A stretch of 64,000 nucleotides of DNA from Cyanobacteria bacterium REEB459 (GCA_018970085.1 JAGWXD010000006.1:22196-86195); one strand, 5' to 3'. Numbered from the stretch's first letter, positions 9,054 to 18,763 are shown. Translations and numbers: made by a program. The notes: a model not told the origin generated them from the sequence alone.

Positions 9054-11141
9054 CTAGGCTCTAGCTAGGCCCCGATGGCGCAGCAGTGCTTCTGTGCTGG
9101 GTTCGCGGCCTCGAAAGGTCTTAAATACGGCCATCGGGTGCTGACTACCGCCTAGAGCTAGAACTGTGTCACGAAAACGCTGACCAATCTCGATTAAAGC
9201 CTGTTGATTCTCAAGACCTGCTTCTTCAAAGGCAGCAAAGGCATCGGCGCTGAGGACTTCGGCCCAGAAGTAACTGTAGTAGCCTGCCGCATAGCCCCCA
9301 GCAAAAATATGGTTGAAGGAGCACAGAAAGGCGTCCTCCCTCAAGGGCTGAAGCACAGAGGCTTGACTAGCAATGCGATAGCTGAGGTCAAAGATGGTCT
9401 CTGTCTGGTTAGAACGGTAGCGGTGGTGGAGTTCTAAATCGGTCCAGGCAAAGCGGATTTGTCGCAGGGTCGCACTACCTGTCATAAAGGTGCGGGCTGC
9501 CAGGATCTTTTGGTACAGGTCTTCTGGTAGGGCTTCGCCGGTTTCGTAGTGACGGGCTACGCTCAGCAGGGTGTGACGGTGGTAACACCAATTTTCCATA
9601 AACTGGCTGGGTAGTTCTGTGGCGTCCCATTCGACGTTATTGATGCCAGCGGCACCAGCATAGTCGACTTGGGTCAGCATATGCTGTAGGCCATGGCCGA
9701 ATTCATGGAAGAGGGTTTCTACCTCGGCAAAAGTCATCAGGCTGGGGTTACCGTTGACTGGGGGAGCCTGGTTACAGACTAAATAGGCCACTGGCAGGCG
9801 CACATTGCCGTTGATTTTGGCTCGGTTAATACACTCATCCATCCAGGCTCCGCCCTGTTTCTCGGCTGGTCGACTGTAAGGGTCGAGATAGAAATAGGCG
9901 ATCGCTGCGTGATCTTGATTGAGGACTCGAAAATAGTGCACATCAGGGTGCCACACCGGGGCTTCGCCATCGGCAGCGGTAATGGTAATGCCAAAGATTT
10001 GCTGGGCCAGGGTGAAGAGTCCCTCTAGTACCTGGGGTAGGGGAAAGTAGGGGCGTAGCTGCTCATCGCTGAGGCCGTATTGTTCTTCGCGCACCCGTTC
10101 GGCCCAGAAGGCCGTATCCCATTGGGTCAGGTGACCGGCTTCGGCGGCCCCTTTCTGGTGGGCAAAGGCGTTTAGTTGCTGCAACTCTTCTCTGGCGGTG
10201 TCATAACTGGCTAGCCGCAGTTCCTCCATCAGGGTGTAGATAGCCTCTACAGAGGGGGCCATTTTACTCGTCAGACTCAAGCTGGCGTAGGACTCGTAAC
10301 CCAGCAGCTCGGTCATTTCTTGGCGCAGCTCTAGGATGCGGTGGATTAGGGGAGTGTTATCCCAATCTCCGCCGGCGGCTCGGGTAATAAAGGCCCGGTA
10401 GATCTGCTCTCGCAGGTCTCGCCGGCGGCTATGCTGCATGAAGGGGGTAAAGCTGGGGTGATCAAGGGTGATTAACCAGGGACCGGTGGTCGCCGTAGCG
10501 TTGGGATGGTTATGCTGGCGGGCATTTTGAGCGGCCAGGGCTAATAGACTGGGGGGTAGCCCCTCAATCTCTGCCGCTGTGGTGAGGATGAGGCTAAAGG
10601 CTTTGGTAGCATCTAGGACATTGTTGGCAAATTGGGTAGACAATTCGGCCAGGGTTTGTTGGATCTCGTTAAAGCGATCGCGACTGGCTCCCCTTAGCCC
10701 TACCCCTGCCAATTCCGCATCCCGCAGGGCGGCTTCCACAATCCGTTGCTGCGCTGGTTCTAGCTGAGACCATTGGCGGCCGCGGCGCATGGCTTTAAAG
10801 GCAGCATAGATGGGCTGGCTCTGAGCCAGACGACTTTCAAACTGAATCAAATCAGGCTGGACGATCTCGTAGGCGGCTCTGAGTTCTGGACTATTTTTCA
10901 CCCCCATCAGATGACCAATAATCCGCCAGCTCCAGTTTAATCGTTCACGGATGCGGGTTAACGGGGTGACCAGGCCCATCCAGGTGGGGGCAAGATCATC
11001 TTCCAGGGTTTCCAGCTCCGTTGTCAGCTGCTCCAAGAGGGTGGTAATGCCTGGCACTACGTGACTGACCTGGATGAGATCGAAGGGGGGTAAGCCCTCA
11101 CCAATTAAGAGTGGATTTTCAGTCAGGGTAGAAGACTTCAT
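9054..11141 (-). CDS. prlC: M3 family oligopeptidase (oligopeptidase A-like)
   Basis: A 695-residue cytosolic zinc metallopeptidase of the thimet oligopeptidase family, which degrades short peptides including cleaved signal peptides. The zinc motif HEFGH is at residues 479-483, with the downstream glutamate region EWDATELPSQFMENW that supplies the third ligand. The substrate-binding YY motif (GYAAGYYSYFWAE) lies near the C-terminus. Length and order match oligopeptidase A (about 680 residues). The gene stands alone with its own upstream region. Confidence 0.93.
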   Translation of the reverse strand: MKSSTLTENPLLIGEGLPPFDLIQVSHVVPGITTLLEQLTTELETLEDDLAPTWMGLVTPLTRIRERLNWSWRIIGHLMGVKNSPELRAAYEIVQPDLIQFESRLAQSQPIYAAFKAMRRGRQWSQLEPAQQRIVEAALRDAELAGVGLRGASRDRFNEIQQTLAELSTQFANNVLDATKAFSLILTTAAEIEGLPPSLLALAAQNARQHNHPNATATTGPWLITLDHPSFTPFMQHSRRRDLREQIYRAFITRAAGGDWDNTPLIHRILELRQEMTELLGYESYASLSLTSKMAPSVEAIYTLMEELRLASYDTAREELQQLNAFAHQKGAAEAGHLTQWDTAFWAERVREEQYGLSDEQLRPYFPLPQVLEGLFTLAQQIFGITITAADGEAPVWHPDVHYFRVLNQDHAAIAYFYLDPYSRPAEKQGGAWMDECINRAKINGNVRLPVAYLVCNQAPPVNGNPSLMTFAEVETLFHEFGHGLQHMLTQVDYAGAAGINNVEWDATELPSQFMENWCYHRHTLLSVARHYETGEALPEDLYQKILAARTFMTGSATLRQIRFAWTDLELHHRYRSNQTETIFDLSYRIASQASVLQPLREDAFLCSFNHIFAGGYAAGYYSYFWAEVLSADAFAAFEEAGLENQQALIEIGQRFRDTVLALGGSQHPMAVFKTFRGREPSTEALLRHRGLARA

Positions 11142-11407
11142 AGCAAAATAAACCGTTACTCAGATGCACTGCCGATAGCCCAACCACCCGCCCAGGGCGA
11201 AGGTAGGTAAATATTATGATACAGATAAAGCTTAATGACAGGTCAGGGAAAGTTACTCTGGCGGGGGATTCACCCCCAGTAGTGGCGGCAGGGCTTTTGA
11301 GCCCGGCCTTCGTGGGTTCTATAGTTTTTACTTATGCTAGGAGTATAATTTGGATGGCTTTGTTATGTTCCTTCCGCCGGGATCCACTATAGTGTCTGGC
11401 CTTATTT
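11142..11407. other. Divergent promoter region with two GC hairpins
   Basis: This spacer separates the oligopeptidase from the divergent K+ channel gene. On the channel side, GGGGGATTCACCCCC (about 11265-11279) and GGGCTTTTGAGCCC (about 11289-11302) can form two neighbouring hairpins. I compared this with known K+-related riboswitches (ydaO type) and found no conserved core, so it is only a structured leader candidate. Confidence 0.35.
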
Positions 11408-12475
11408 ATGGGGACTTCTTCCAGCTCATTCCAGCGCATTTTTATTGGTATCTTTATTTTTTTGTTGACCGTAGTGCTGGCGGTGGGGGGCTATATTCTA
11501 GCTGGCTGGAGCTTTCTAGATGCTCTTTACATGGTGGTAATTACGGTTTTTGGGGTGGGCTACGGGGAGGTTAGGCCCATTCAGTCGGCAGGACTGAAGT
11601 TATTTACGATTTTTGTGATCATTGCCGGAGCCCTATCCCTTGCCTACACGGTTACGGGGTTTGTGCAGCTGATTGCGGAAGGGGAAATTCGCCGGGCCTT
11701 GACTGTTAAACGTATGAGTAGGGAAATCGAGAATTTAGCAGATCACGTGATTATCTGTGGTTTTGGCCGTATTGGTCAGTTGGTTGCCTACAAACTCCAG
11801 GGCGATCGCTATCCCTTTATTATTATTGACAATGATCCTGAGCGCATTACCATGGCTCGCGACCAGGGTTATCTGGTCTACCAGGGTAATGCCACTGACG
11901 AGGGAGTGCTGGAAGGGGCAGGTATTCTCAATGCCCGTTCCCTGGCGACGGTGTTGCCCAGCGACGCGGCCAATGTTTTTATTACTCTGACGGCGCGGGA
12001 GCTTAATCCCCAATTGATGATTCTAGCCCGGGGAGAAATGCCCTCGACGGAGAAGAAATTGCGCCTGGCTGGGGCTGATCATGTGGTTTTACCGGCCACC
12101 ATTAGCGCTCTGCGCATGGCTCATCTGATTCGCCACCCGGCGGCGGTGGATTTTTTAGCTCAGACCGACGGGCACCACAGCCTGAATGAGTTTTTGGCGG
12201 AACTGGATATTCAGTTGAGTGAACTGCCTGTGGAGTCTAACTCCCCCCTAATTGGGCGAACCATTGGCGATATTGAGGTGCGCGGTCAGGGGACCTTTAT
12301 TATTGTGGCCCTGCGGCGACAGCACGGAGAGGTGACGATTCATCCCGGTCACGATACCTACCTGGCAGCGGGAGACTCGGTGATCTTGATGGGCCATCAG
12401 GGGGATATGCCTAATTTTGTTCAGCAAACCGCTTTTAAGGGAGACCTGCGATATCGAGGTACTCGATTAGGGTAA
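11408..12475 (+). CDS. Two-TM potassium channel with RCK (TrkA-N and TrkA-C) domains
   Basis: 355 residues in MthK-like order. Helix TM1 (about 11-32) is followed by a pore helix and selectivity filter TVFGVGYGE (residues 46-54), where GVGYG fits the K+ channel signature, and by TM2 (about 62-90). The RCK-N Rossmann domain has CGFGRIG at 117-123 and an acidic IIDNDPE ribose-binding end. The C-terminal TrkA-C domain contains SPLIGRTIGDIEVRGQG. The gating ligand (Ca2+, NAD or another) cannot be read from sequence. Its 3' end overlaps the convergent Lin0512 gene by 9 bases. Confidence 0.9.
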   Translation: MGTSSSSFQRIFIGIFIFLLTVVLAVGGYILAGWSFLDALYMVVITVFGVGYGEVRPIQSAGLKLFTIFVIIAGALSLAYTVTGFVQLIAEGEIRRALTVKRMSREIENLADHVIICGFGRIGQLVAYKLQGDRYPFIIIDNDPERITMARDQGYLVYQGNATDEGVLEGAGILNARSLATVLPSDAANVFITLTARELNPQLMILARGEMPSTEKKLRLAGADHVVLPATISALRMAHLIRHPAAVDFLAQTDGHHSLNEFLAELDIQLSELPVESNSPLIGRTIGDIEVRGQGTFIIVALRRQHGEVTIHPGHDTYLAAGDSVILMGHQGDMPNFVQQTAFKGDLRYRGTRLG

Positions 12476-12874
12476 GTGGTCGGGCTGAACCGGAATAGAA
12501 ACGGTAACAGCCGCGATCGCCACGTACATATCGTCGTTTTTATCGTCCAGTTCAGGGATGGCCCGCCCCGCCACCACCATTCCCCCTGGCTTAAGGCTGA
12601 TGGACTTCTGGCCGAAGGGCAGCACCGCTAGGACATCCTGTTCTCGTACTTGCTCTGGAAAGGGGACGGCAATCTGGACCTCTACAATCATTTGGTCCGG
12701 ATGGCTCAGCCCCGCTACTTCCCAGACACCAGGGAGGGCATTGTGGGCGATCGCATTGCGGACTGCCCGCATAGCCGCCACCGTTGGGTCTTGCCCGTGC
12801 TGGTCTACCCCCATCCCCATTTCGATAATCAAGCGTCGCTGAGCCACCCTGAACTCCTGTAGTATTGCCGGCAT
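12467..12874 (-). CDS. Lin0512 family protein
   Basis: 135 residues. The conserved block runs through LIIEMGMGVDQHGQDPT, AVRNAIAHNALPG, MIVEVQIAVPFPEQV, VLAVLPFGQKSI and PELDDKNDDMYVAIAAV. This matches the Lin0512 conserved hypothetical family, of similar length (about 115-120 residues), with no assigned function. The frame stays open to 13021, but that extension runs through the terminator of the gene upstream, so I start at the ATG at 12874 (an adjacent ATG is at 12877). Confidence 0.75.
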   Translation of the reverse strand: MPAILQEFRVAQRRLIIEMGMGVDQHGQDPTVAAMRAVRNAIAHNALPGVWEVAGLSHPDQMIVEVQIAVPFPEQVREQDVLAVLPFGQKSISLKPGGMVVAGRAIPELDDKNDDMYVAIAAVTVSIPVQPDHLP

Positions 12875-12952
12875 CATACAGCAGTCAGGCCAGATTTTAT
12901 AGCCATTGGGCTTGGGTCCAGTATTCTGCTGGTTCCCAGCTACAGGGACCAG

Positions 12953-12978
12953 AAAAAAAGCATCCTCAGGGATGCTTC
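12953..12978 (-). terminator. Rho-independent terminator of the DUF4278 gene
   Basis: Read on the minus strand, AGCATCC-CTGA-GGATGCT is followed directly by a run of seven T. It lies about 130 bases past the stop of the DUF4278 gene and shows that the Lin0512 gene downstream starts after it. Confidence 0.85.
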
Positions 12979-13105
12979 TGCGCTGCTCCAGCCACAGCAC
13001 AATAGTGGTATACGGCCCCACTTGCCCAGCCTATGATACCCAGCCCTGTTGAAGCAGGGTTGGACTGGCCCCCAGTGAGGCTGCAAATAGCTCGATGAAG
13101 ATAGC

Positions 13106-13525
13106 TCACACCAACTGGTGCAATTCATCCTCCAGGACTTTTATCAAGGACTGATTCCCGGCCGCCCTGGCCACGGCAATGCGATGGTTGAGGGTACGCT
13201 CAATATTAGTGTGATGTACCTCAGAGGACTGACGCAGTTGCTGCAGACGGGCTTGCCGACCAGCTAACCCCAGGGACTGAGTCGGCACAGCAACGGCTGG
13301 TTGAGGTGCCATCGTCAGAGCAGAGGAGACCGGTGTTCCCTCCGCAGTAGTGGCATAGCGCTGGCCCCGATAGATCAAGTTGGCCGCCGGATAGGCCGCC
13401 CGCACATGACTGGCACAGGGGAAGGGCAGAGACCGCCCACGGTAGAAACCAAAACTAGAACTTTCTTGAACTTCGAGCAAAGTGGGCTCGTAGTTATATT
13501 GAACGCCGCGATAAGATAATTTCAT
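13106..13525 (-). CDS. DUF4278 domain-containing protein
   Basis: 139 residues. The N-terminus (MKLSYRGVQYNYEPTLLEV, then FYRGRSLPF) and a second short repeat-like LIYRGQRYAT are typical of cyanobacterial DUF4278 proteins. The C-terminal half is predicted to be helical and polar (RQARLQQLRQSSEVHH). Function is unknown. No signal peptide or membrane segment is seen. The gene is followed by a strong terminator, so it is probably transcribed alone. Confidence 0.8.
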   Translation of the reverse strand: MKLSYRGVQYNYEPTLLEVQESSSFGFYRGRSLPFPCASHVRAAYPAANLIYRGQRYATTAEGTPVSSALTMAPQPAVAVPTQSLGLAGRQARLQQLRQSSEVHHTNIERTLNHRIAVARAAGNQSLIKVLEDELHQLV

Positions 13526-13844
13526 TTGACGACTCCTGTCTCACTAAAAACGGTCATAACTGTTAAGGCAGGGTGCGTTCCTTCGGGAGTCAAGATCCCT
13601 ACTTCCGTCTAGGAATATCAGGCAGAACCCAGAGGGTCAATCTTCTAAATTCCAGATGAACGTTTGCGGATAGTTCTGTACTTAATTTTACAGTTTCTCC
13701 CCTATGTCAACAAGTCATAGATTTAGCCCAGGACTTTCACTCGTTTGGTCAAAACCCTTTGTTCATAAGGTGTTTCGGCCTTTTTTGTGAAAATGCTTTT
13801 GATAAAAATTTACCTATCAAACAAAACTTTATGAATTTCCTGGT
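13526..13844. other. Intergenic region upstream of the DUF4278 gene
   Basis: About 320 bases, AT-rich towards 13760-13840. TTTTGATA and TATCAAAA (13797-13822 region) form an inverted repeat just after the response regulator stop and may help end its transcript, though no clean T-run follows. The promoter of the DUF4278 gene must lie here. No ORF is supported. Confidence 0.4.
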
Positions 13845-14573
13845 CTACCCCCGGGCCTTGGTAGTAGCCTCATCCTCAAATCGGTAGCCTACTCCTGTAA
13901 TGGTCTTGATGTAGGTTGGTTGAGATGAGTCGGGCTCGATTTTCTTTCTGAGTCTGGCAATATGGGTATCTACAACCCGTTCATCGCCAAAAAAATCTTC
14001 TCCCCATAACTTTTCGATTAGATGCTGGCGGCTCCAAACTCGGCCCGGATGGCTCATAAAGGTAGATAGCAGGTCGAATTCTAGGGGGGTTAGATCCAGC
14101 CATTCTGTGATGCCATCGGCGATCTGATGCTGGGCCGTACGGCGCTCTAGATCGATGGTAAAGTGACTGGTCTGATAACTTTGGCTGGGTGGGTCCTGGC
14201 TGTGGCGCAGGCTGCGACGCAGTAAGGCTCGCACTCGAGCCACCAGTTCCCGGGGGCTAAAGGGCTTAATCAGGTAGTCATCGGCACCGGTTGAAAGGCC
14301 AATGATTCGGTCGATTTCCTCCCCTCGGGCCGTCAACATTAGAATATAGGGATCCTTGACCCCAGGACTTTGGCGAATTCGAGCACACACCTCCAACCCG
14401 TCTAACTTGGGCAGCATCAGGTCAAGGATGATTAGATCGGGATGGAGGGTTTGCTGATAGGCCAGGGCTGCCTCTCCGTTGTCACATACCTGACAGGAAA
14501 AACCTTCTTTTTCAAGATAGAGCTGAATCAAACGGGAAATTTCAGCTTCGTCTTCAACAACTAGAATCAGCAC
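13845..14573 (-). CDS. OmpR/PhoB-type response regulator
   Basis: 242 residues. The receiver domain has the acidic pocket V-E-D-E at 6-9, the phospho-acceptor Asp51 (ILDLMLPKLDG) and the conserved Lys103 (LIKPF). The C-terminal winged-helix DNA-binding domain has LTPLEFDLLSTF, VVDTHIARLRKKIEP and TITGVGYRF. It activates or represses genes after phosphorylation by a partner kinase. No histidine kinase gene is adjacent, so the partner is unknown. The sequence is not of the RpaA or RpaB type as far as I can judge. Confidence 0.92.
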   Translation of the reverse strand: MLILVVEDEAEISRLIQLYLEKEGFSCQVCDNGEAALAYQQTLHPDLIILDLMLPKLDGLEVCARIRQSPGVKDPYILMLTARGEEIDRIIGLSTGADDYLIKPFSPRELVARVRALLRRSLRHSQDPPSQSYQTSHFTIDLERRTAQHQIADGITEWLDLTPLEFDLLSTFMSHPGRVWSRQHLIEKLWGEDFFGDERVVDTHIARLRKKIEPDSSQPTYIKTITGVGYRFEDEATTKARG

Positions 14574-14712
14574 CTTAAATCACCAGGAAAATTAGCATGA
14601 TCAGGGAGTTATTCATGGTCTTAAACGCGGCTGTGACAATCGGATGTCTCTACCGATGCAGGCAAAGACTAGGCATAGAATTAAGCTCTGCTTGCCCCTG
14701 GAATTCCCATGC

Positions 14713-15273
14713 CTATACAGTGGTGATGTCCTTTTCTTTAGCGGCTAGAACCTGGTCGAGTTTAGCAATATATTTATCGGTTAGTTTTTGAATTTCCTCC
14801 TGTAAATCTCGGGATTCGTCTTCGGAAATTTCACCGGCTTTTTCTAGCTTTTTAATGCCATCGATACCTTGACGCCGCTGATTACGGATGGATACTCTGC
14901 CCTCTTCCGCCAATTTGTGAGCGGTTTTGACAAATTCCTGGCGGCGCTCGGTGGTGAGTGCTGGAATGTTGAGGCGAATAACTTTACCGTCGTTGTTGGG
15001 GGTAAGTCCGACGTCAGAGAGGGAGATAGCCTTTTCAATTTTGCTCAGGGTGCTGGCATCGAAGGGCTGAATCATCAACGTACTGGCATCGGGGGTGGAG
15101 ATATTAGCCAAGGCCTTGAGGGCAGTGGGGACGTCGTAGTACTCAATTTCGATACGGTCTAGCAGGGAGGCGTTGGCTCGCCCGGTGCGAATTGTATTGA
15201 AATTTCGCTGGCTGGCTTCAATCGCCTTCTGCATTTGATCTTCGGTCTCTAGCAAAATATCATCAGCTGACAT
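14713..15273 (-). CDS. frr: Ribosome recycling factor
   Basis: 186 residues from the ATG at 15273; a TTG one codon upstream is possible. It splits post-termination ribosomes together with EF-G. Family signatures are [51 protein letters not shown] and RVSIRNQRR. The start overlaps the stop of pyrH by 11 bases, so the two genes are probably translationally coupled, the common pyrH-frr arrangement. Confidence 0.97.
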   Translation of the reverse strand: MSADDILLETEDQMQKAIEASQRNFNTIRTGRANASLLDRIEIEYYDVPTALKALANISTPDASTLMIQPFDASTLSKIEKAISLSDVGLTPNNDGKVIRLNIPALTTERRQEFVKTAHKLAEEGRVSIRNQRRQGIDGIKKLEKAGEISEDESRDLQEEIQKLTDKYIAKLDQVLAAKEKDITTV

Positions 15274-15988
15274 CAAAGGATTCTCCTACAATTGTGCCAA
15301 TCGATTCACCCATTAGCGCCCGCTGAATATTGCCGGCGGTAGATAGGTCAAATACCATAATCGGGATGTGGTTATCTTTGCAAAGGGCAATGGCTGTACT
15401 GTCCATTACCTTCAAGTCGTGTTGCAGCACATGACCATAGGTCAGGGTGCGATAGCGCCGGGCATCCGGATTAATTTTAGGATCAGAGTCGTAGATTCCG
15501 TCAACTTTAGTGGCCTTGAAGACCACTTCAGCGTTAATTTCGGCGGCCCTGAGGGCGGCGGTGGTGTCGGTGGTAAAAAAAGGATTGCCAGACCCTGCCC
15601 CAAAAATAACCACCCGATTTTTTTCCAGGTGGCGAATGGCGCGGCGGCGAATATAGGGTTCAGCCACTTCCTGCATGGCAATGGCGGTTTGCACTCGAGT
15701 GGGAATACCAATTCGTTCCAGGCAGTCTTGCAGCGTCATGGCGTTCATCACCGTGGCAATCATCCCAATGTAGTCGGCAGTGGCCCGGTCCATGCCGGCG
15801 GCGGATCCCTTAATGCCTCGGAAAATATTGCCTGCCCCCACCACGATCGCTGTTTCGATGCCAGCCCGGACTACCTCGGCAACTTCGGCGGCGATCGCTT
15901 CTACCACCTGAGGATCAATACCGTAGGCAAGATTACCCATGAGGGCCTCGCCGCTGAGTTTAAGTAATACCCGTTTATATGTTCCCAT
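15263..15988 (-). CDS. pyrH: UMP kinase
   Basis: This cytosolic enzyme of 241 residues phosphorylates UMP to UDP in pyrimidine nucleotide synthesis. It belongs to the amino acid kinase fold family, with [12 protein letters not shown] at the N-terminus, [42 protein letters not shown] and [13 protein letters not shown]. Length matches the bacterial enzyme. It is the first gene of a pyrH-frr pair on the minus strand. Confidence 0.97.
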   Translation of the reverse strand: MGTYKRVLLKLSGEALMGNLAYGIDPQVVEAIAAEVAEVVRAGIETAIVVGAGNIFRGIKGSAAGMDRATADYIGMIATVMNAMTLQDCLERIGIPTRVQTAIAMQEVAEPYIRRRAIRHLEKNRVVIFGAGSGNPFFTTDTTAALRAAEINAEVVFKATKVDGIYDSDPKINPDARRYRTLTYGHVLQHDLKVMDSTAIALCKDNHIPIMVFDLSTAGNIQRALMGESIGTIVGESFDVS

Positions 15989-16049
15989 AGGAAGTTCGTG
16001 TAGTAAGGTCTAAAAGTCCCATTTCACTATACCTACTTCCCCTACCCTG

Positions 16050-16712
16050 ATGGTTACCACCGCTATGCAAATCCTAATGGTTTTAGCCTGGTTGGGGCTG
16101 GTGGGGGCGATCGCCGAAGGGCTGCGGCGATATACTCCAGTCGGCACCGAGGTGACCCGCAAAGTGGTTCACATTGGGGCTGGCCAGGTGATTTTGCTGG
16201 CCTGGTGGTTGGATACCCCCACCTGGATGGGCGTGACAGCCTCGCTGATATTCAGTGGGGTAGCCCTGATCTCCTATCATTACCCGATTTTACCGGGCAT
16301 CAATGGGGTGGGCCGCCACAGTTTAGGCACCTTTTTCTACGCCCTCAGCATGGGCCTGTTGACCCTGGCCTTCTGGCCGCCGAAATTGCCCCAATTCGCT
16401 AGCCTGGGCATTCTCACCATGACCTGGGGAGATGGCTTGGCCGCCCTGGGGGGGCAGCGATTTGGTCGCCACCCTTACCGGGTTTTAGGGAGTCAGAAAA
16501 GTTGGGAAGGGAGTCTAATTATGGCTGTAGCTACCTTTCTCACCTGTTTAGGGGTTTTGAGTGGGGCCAGTGGCTGGAGTGGGCAGGTGTTGATCACCGC
16601 TGTGCTGGTGGCGATCGCCGCTACCGCCCTGGAAACCCTCTCCTTTTATGGTTTTGATAACCTGACCGTACCCCTGGGCAGTGCTGTACTAGCCTACTGG
16701 CTGATGGGTTAA
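16050..16712 (+). CDS. Phytol/polyprenol kinase-like membrane protein (VTE5 type)
   Basis: 220 residues and about six to seven hydrophobic segments. Conserved motifs are TRKVVHIGAGQVIL near residue 37, HSLGTFFYALS, TMTWGDGLAALGGQRFG and GSQKSWEGS, matching the CTP-dependent phytol/dolichol/diacylglycerol kinase family. In cyanobacteria and plastids the VTE5 member recycles phytol from chlorophyll into phytyl phosphate for tocopherol synthesis. The exact substrate here is inferred. A second in-frame ATG at 16065 could be the start. Confidence 0.8.
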   Translation: MVTTAMQILMVLAWLGLVGAIAEGLRRYTPVGTEVTRKVVHIGAGQVILLAWWLDTPTWMGVTASLIFSGVALISYHYPILPGINGVGRHSLGTFFYALSMGLLTLAFWPPKLPQFASLGILTMTWGDGLAALGGQRFGRHPYRVLGSQKSWEGSLIMAVATFLTCLGVLSGASGWSGQVLITAVLVAIAATALETLSFYGFDNLTVPLGSAVLAYWLMG

Positions 16713-16742
16713 CTCTTAGCTAGAGCGACTCTGGAGCAGCCT

Positions 16743-17225
16743 ATGCCAAGCCCACCCGCCCTTAACTTAGATTTGATTGCTCAAGTTTTGGCCATGGCCA
16801 AAACCGGTACCTACCGGCAATTAGTCTTTGAAACCCTGGGACCAGCCGCTAGCCAGCGCCAGATTCGCGCTGCCATTGCCCAGGCCAGACAATTTGGGCT
16901 GCGTAGCGTGCCCTCCCTGCGGGACCAGGAACTGGGCACTTACTATCAGGTTAGTCTGGCTGACTACGAAGCTTTTCAGGTGGCTAGTACCACCCTTAAC
17001 CGCCTGCCCCCCGCGACCGATCTGGCTAACCAGGTGGCCAATACTCAACAGGCGCTGCGGCAAATGTTAAGGGCGGTGGCGGCCTGTAGCCTTGGTTTGG
17101 CGGGATTGGGAGGATGGTGTTTACTGGCGGGGCGGGTCCAGACTGGCGGTGGACTCTGGTTGGCTGCCTTGGTTGTGGCAGGGGTCTGGACAGCGCAGCG
17201 GGCCATCGCACGCCGGGTTCTGTAG
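16743..17225 (+). CDS. Cyanobacterial hypothetical protein with C-terminal membrane segments
   Basis: 160 residues, 30 bases after the phytol-kinase-like gene on the same strand. The N-terminal half is soluble and helical (MAKTGTYRQLVFETLG, IRAAIAQARQFGLRSV), and the last 55 residues form two hydrophobic segments (around 108-128 and 133-150). I do not recognise a named family. The close spacing suggests co-transcription with the upstream gene. Confidence 0.6.
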   Translation: MPSPPALNLDLIAQVLAMAKTGTYRQLVFETLGPAASQRQIRAAIAQARQFGLRSVPSLRDQELGTYYQVSLADYEAFQVASTTLNRLPPATDLANQVANTQQALRQMLRAVAACSLGLAGLGGWCLLAGRVQTGGGLWLAALVVAGVWTAQRAIARRVL

Positions 17226-17372
17226 CCAGCTGAGGGCCTGGTAAAACCCGGGCTTACGGTTTTCCCGATGCGGTCAATACGGTGGAAAACCAGCCTATAT
17301 CAAGGGTTTTCTCTACCTGGACAATTTTTCTGGCTCTGACACAATAGAACTGTCAACGCCAGGGAGATGGTC

Positions 17373-17615
17373 ATGAAAAAAGGGCTGTTTACTCCAGCCA
17401 TTATGGGTTGGTATCGCCAGTTAATCCGCAATACCCGCTATCGTTGGGTAGTTTTGTTGGGGACCTTACTGTATATGATTTGTCCGCTGGATCTAGCTCC
17501 AGATTGGATTCCAATTTTAGGTTGGATCGACGATAGTGTATTGGTCACCCTTGCGGTTACTGAAGTGACTCAACTGTTAGTGGATCGGCGGCGGGATTTT
17601 TTTCAGACCAGGTAA
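17373..17615 (+). CDS. YkvA/DUF1232 family small membrane protein
   Basis: 80 residues. It contains the DUF1232 core (LLGTLLYMICPLDLAPDWIP, then GWIDDSVLV), two short hydrophobic stretches and a basic C-terminus. Function is unknown. AGGGAG at 17361-17366 lies 6 bases before the ATG at 17373, which I prefer over the ATG at 17367 that overlaps this site. Confidence 0.8.
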   Translation: MKKGLFTPAIMGWYRQLIRNTRYRWVVLLGTLLYMICPLDLAPDWIPILGWIDDSVLVTLAVTEVTQLLVDRRRDFFQTR

Positions 17616-17740
17616 GTCTTTTTGGGTTGAGGTTAGCGACAATTCGGGGCTAGCCGCTGCTCCAGAGCTAGTCGGCAGGGGCCTGCCCCCGGAATGATTT
17701 GACATCAAGGTTGTGTTCACGTTCTTTAAGGAGGAATACC

Positions 17741-18292
17741 ATGACCCATAGTGTTCAAGACAAAGTCAAGGCTGATTGGGAAAAGGCTCAGCAGCAGGGC
17801 AGTCAACGACTGGATCGGATCCGTGAAATTCTTCAAGGTGCGGCTAACGCCACCTTCTCTGAACTCAAGGATGGCACCTTGGAGGTGGAATCCCTGGGTC
17901 GTCAATCCCTGGCCGATGTGATTGAGCAATTTAAGCCCCTGGCCGATTCGGCAGCCACTGATGCCTCTGCAGCCCCTGAGGCTGCGGCTGATACCCCGGT
18001 TCCCAGTTGGAGTGACCTGGTCGCCCAACTGTTAAATCTGGCCAACGATCGCACAACCGCTTTGCCCGCCGATGTGATCGGCCAGCTACAGGAACAATTG
18101 CAACGCTTTGATAGCGACATGGCCCAAACCTATGGGGATCGCTATCGTCCCTTTCAACCTCTGATTCAGGGTCTGAGATCGCTGGTCAGCCTGGCCTACC
18201 AGCAGGTCACCCCACCCCCTAGCCCCGCTGACACCAAGCCGATGACCATCGAGGTGCTAGACGATTCCGAATCTCCCTCGAACCAGGATTAG
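17741..18292 (+). CDS. Hypothetical soluble protein, helical and acidic
   Basis: 183 residues. A strong AAGGAGG lies 7 bases before the ATG at 17741, which decides this start over an in-frame one at 17699. The protein is rich in A, Q, D and L and appears mostly helical. An Ala/Pro linker near residues 70-90 separates an N-terminal part (VQDKVKADWEKAQQQG) from a central helical part, and the tail is acidic (IEVLDDSESPSNQD). No signal peptide or membrane segment is seen. I do not recognise the family. Confidence 0.6.
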   Translation: MTHSVQDKVKADWEKAQQQGSQRLDRIREILQGAANATFSELKDGTLEVESLGRQSLADVIEQFKPLADSAATDASAAPEAAADTPVPSWSDLVAQLLNLANDRTTALPADVIGQLQEQLQRFDSDMAQTYGDRYRPFQPLIQGLRSLVSLAYQQVTPPPSPADTKPMTIEVLDDSESPSNQD

Positions 18293-18328
18293 GGCGACTA
18301 TGGCGGTGAGTCTAGAGGGTAGCTGGAC

Positions 18329-18763
18329 TCACCGCTGCAGTGGGCCCAGCTGGCGCAAAAATTCCAGGGGTAGGCCATCGGCATCGGCTAGAAAAGTGAC
18401 TTCATAAACGCGATCTCCGATGATCTGCTGACAGGGCTCCAGCAATACCTTTAAAGTGAATGGGCGATCGCTGGTTCTGAACTGTTCTCGAAGCTGGTCT
18501 AGCCAATCGGATAGGCCAGTCACCTGATCGCTTAGATCAAAGGAAAGGTGATAATAACCGGTGTAATGCTCGTCTTCAAAGGCATCGGCTGCCGATCGAG
18601 GAGCTGGTACCTGAATCAATTCCAACCGGGTTCCCAAGCCCTGTAACCAGCAGGCCAGGGTCATACCCGTCGTAAACCGCACTTCTACTGCGAACCCTAG
18701 TCCTTCATAAAAGGCCATGGCCCGATGGATATCCTGGGTACGAATCGAACTATGGTGCAGCAT
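18329..18763 (-). CDS. VOC (glyoxalase/bleomycin resistance) superfamily protein
   Basis: 144 residues. The fold is suggested by an N-terminal HHSSIRTQDIHRAMAFYEGLGF, a middle YYHLSFDL strand and a C-terminal FLADADGLPLEFL, which supply the usual metal-site positions (H near the start, E near the end). The substrate is unknown. Its ATG overlaps the TGA stop of the upstream gene by one base (TGATG), which indicates translational coupling. Confidence 0.8.
   Translation of the reverse strand: MLHHSSIRTQDIHRAMAFYEGLGFAVEVRFTTGMTLACWLQGLGTRLELIQVPAPRSAADAFEDEHYTGYYHLSFDLSDQVTGLSDWLDQLREQFRTSDRPFTLKVLLEPCQQIIGDRVYEVTFLADADGLPLEFLRQLGPLQR

Noticed and set aside
11250..11310. ydaO-type (c-di-AMP) riboswitch before the K+ channel gene
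   Set aside because: Two GC hairpins are present, but none of the conserved ydaO core segments could be found.
12875..13021. N-terminal extension of the Lin0512 gene
   Set aside because: It would run through the terminator of the DUF4278 gene, and family members begin near the LIIEMGMG block.
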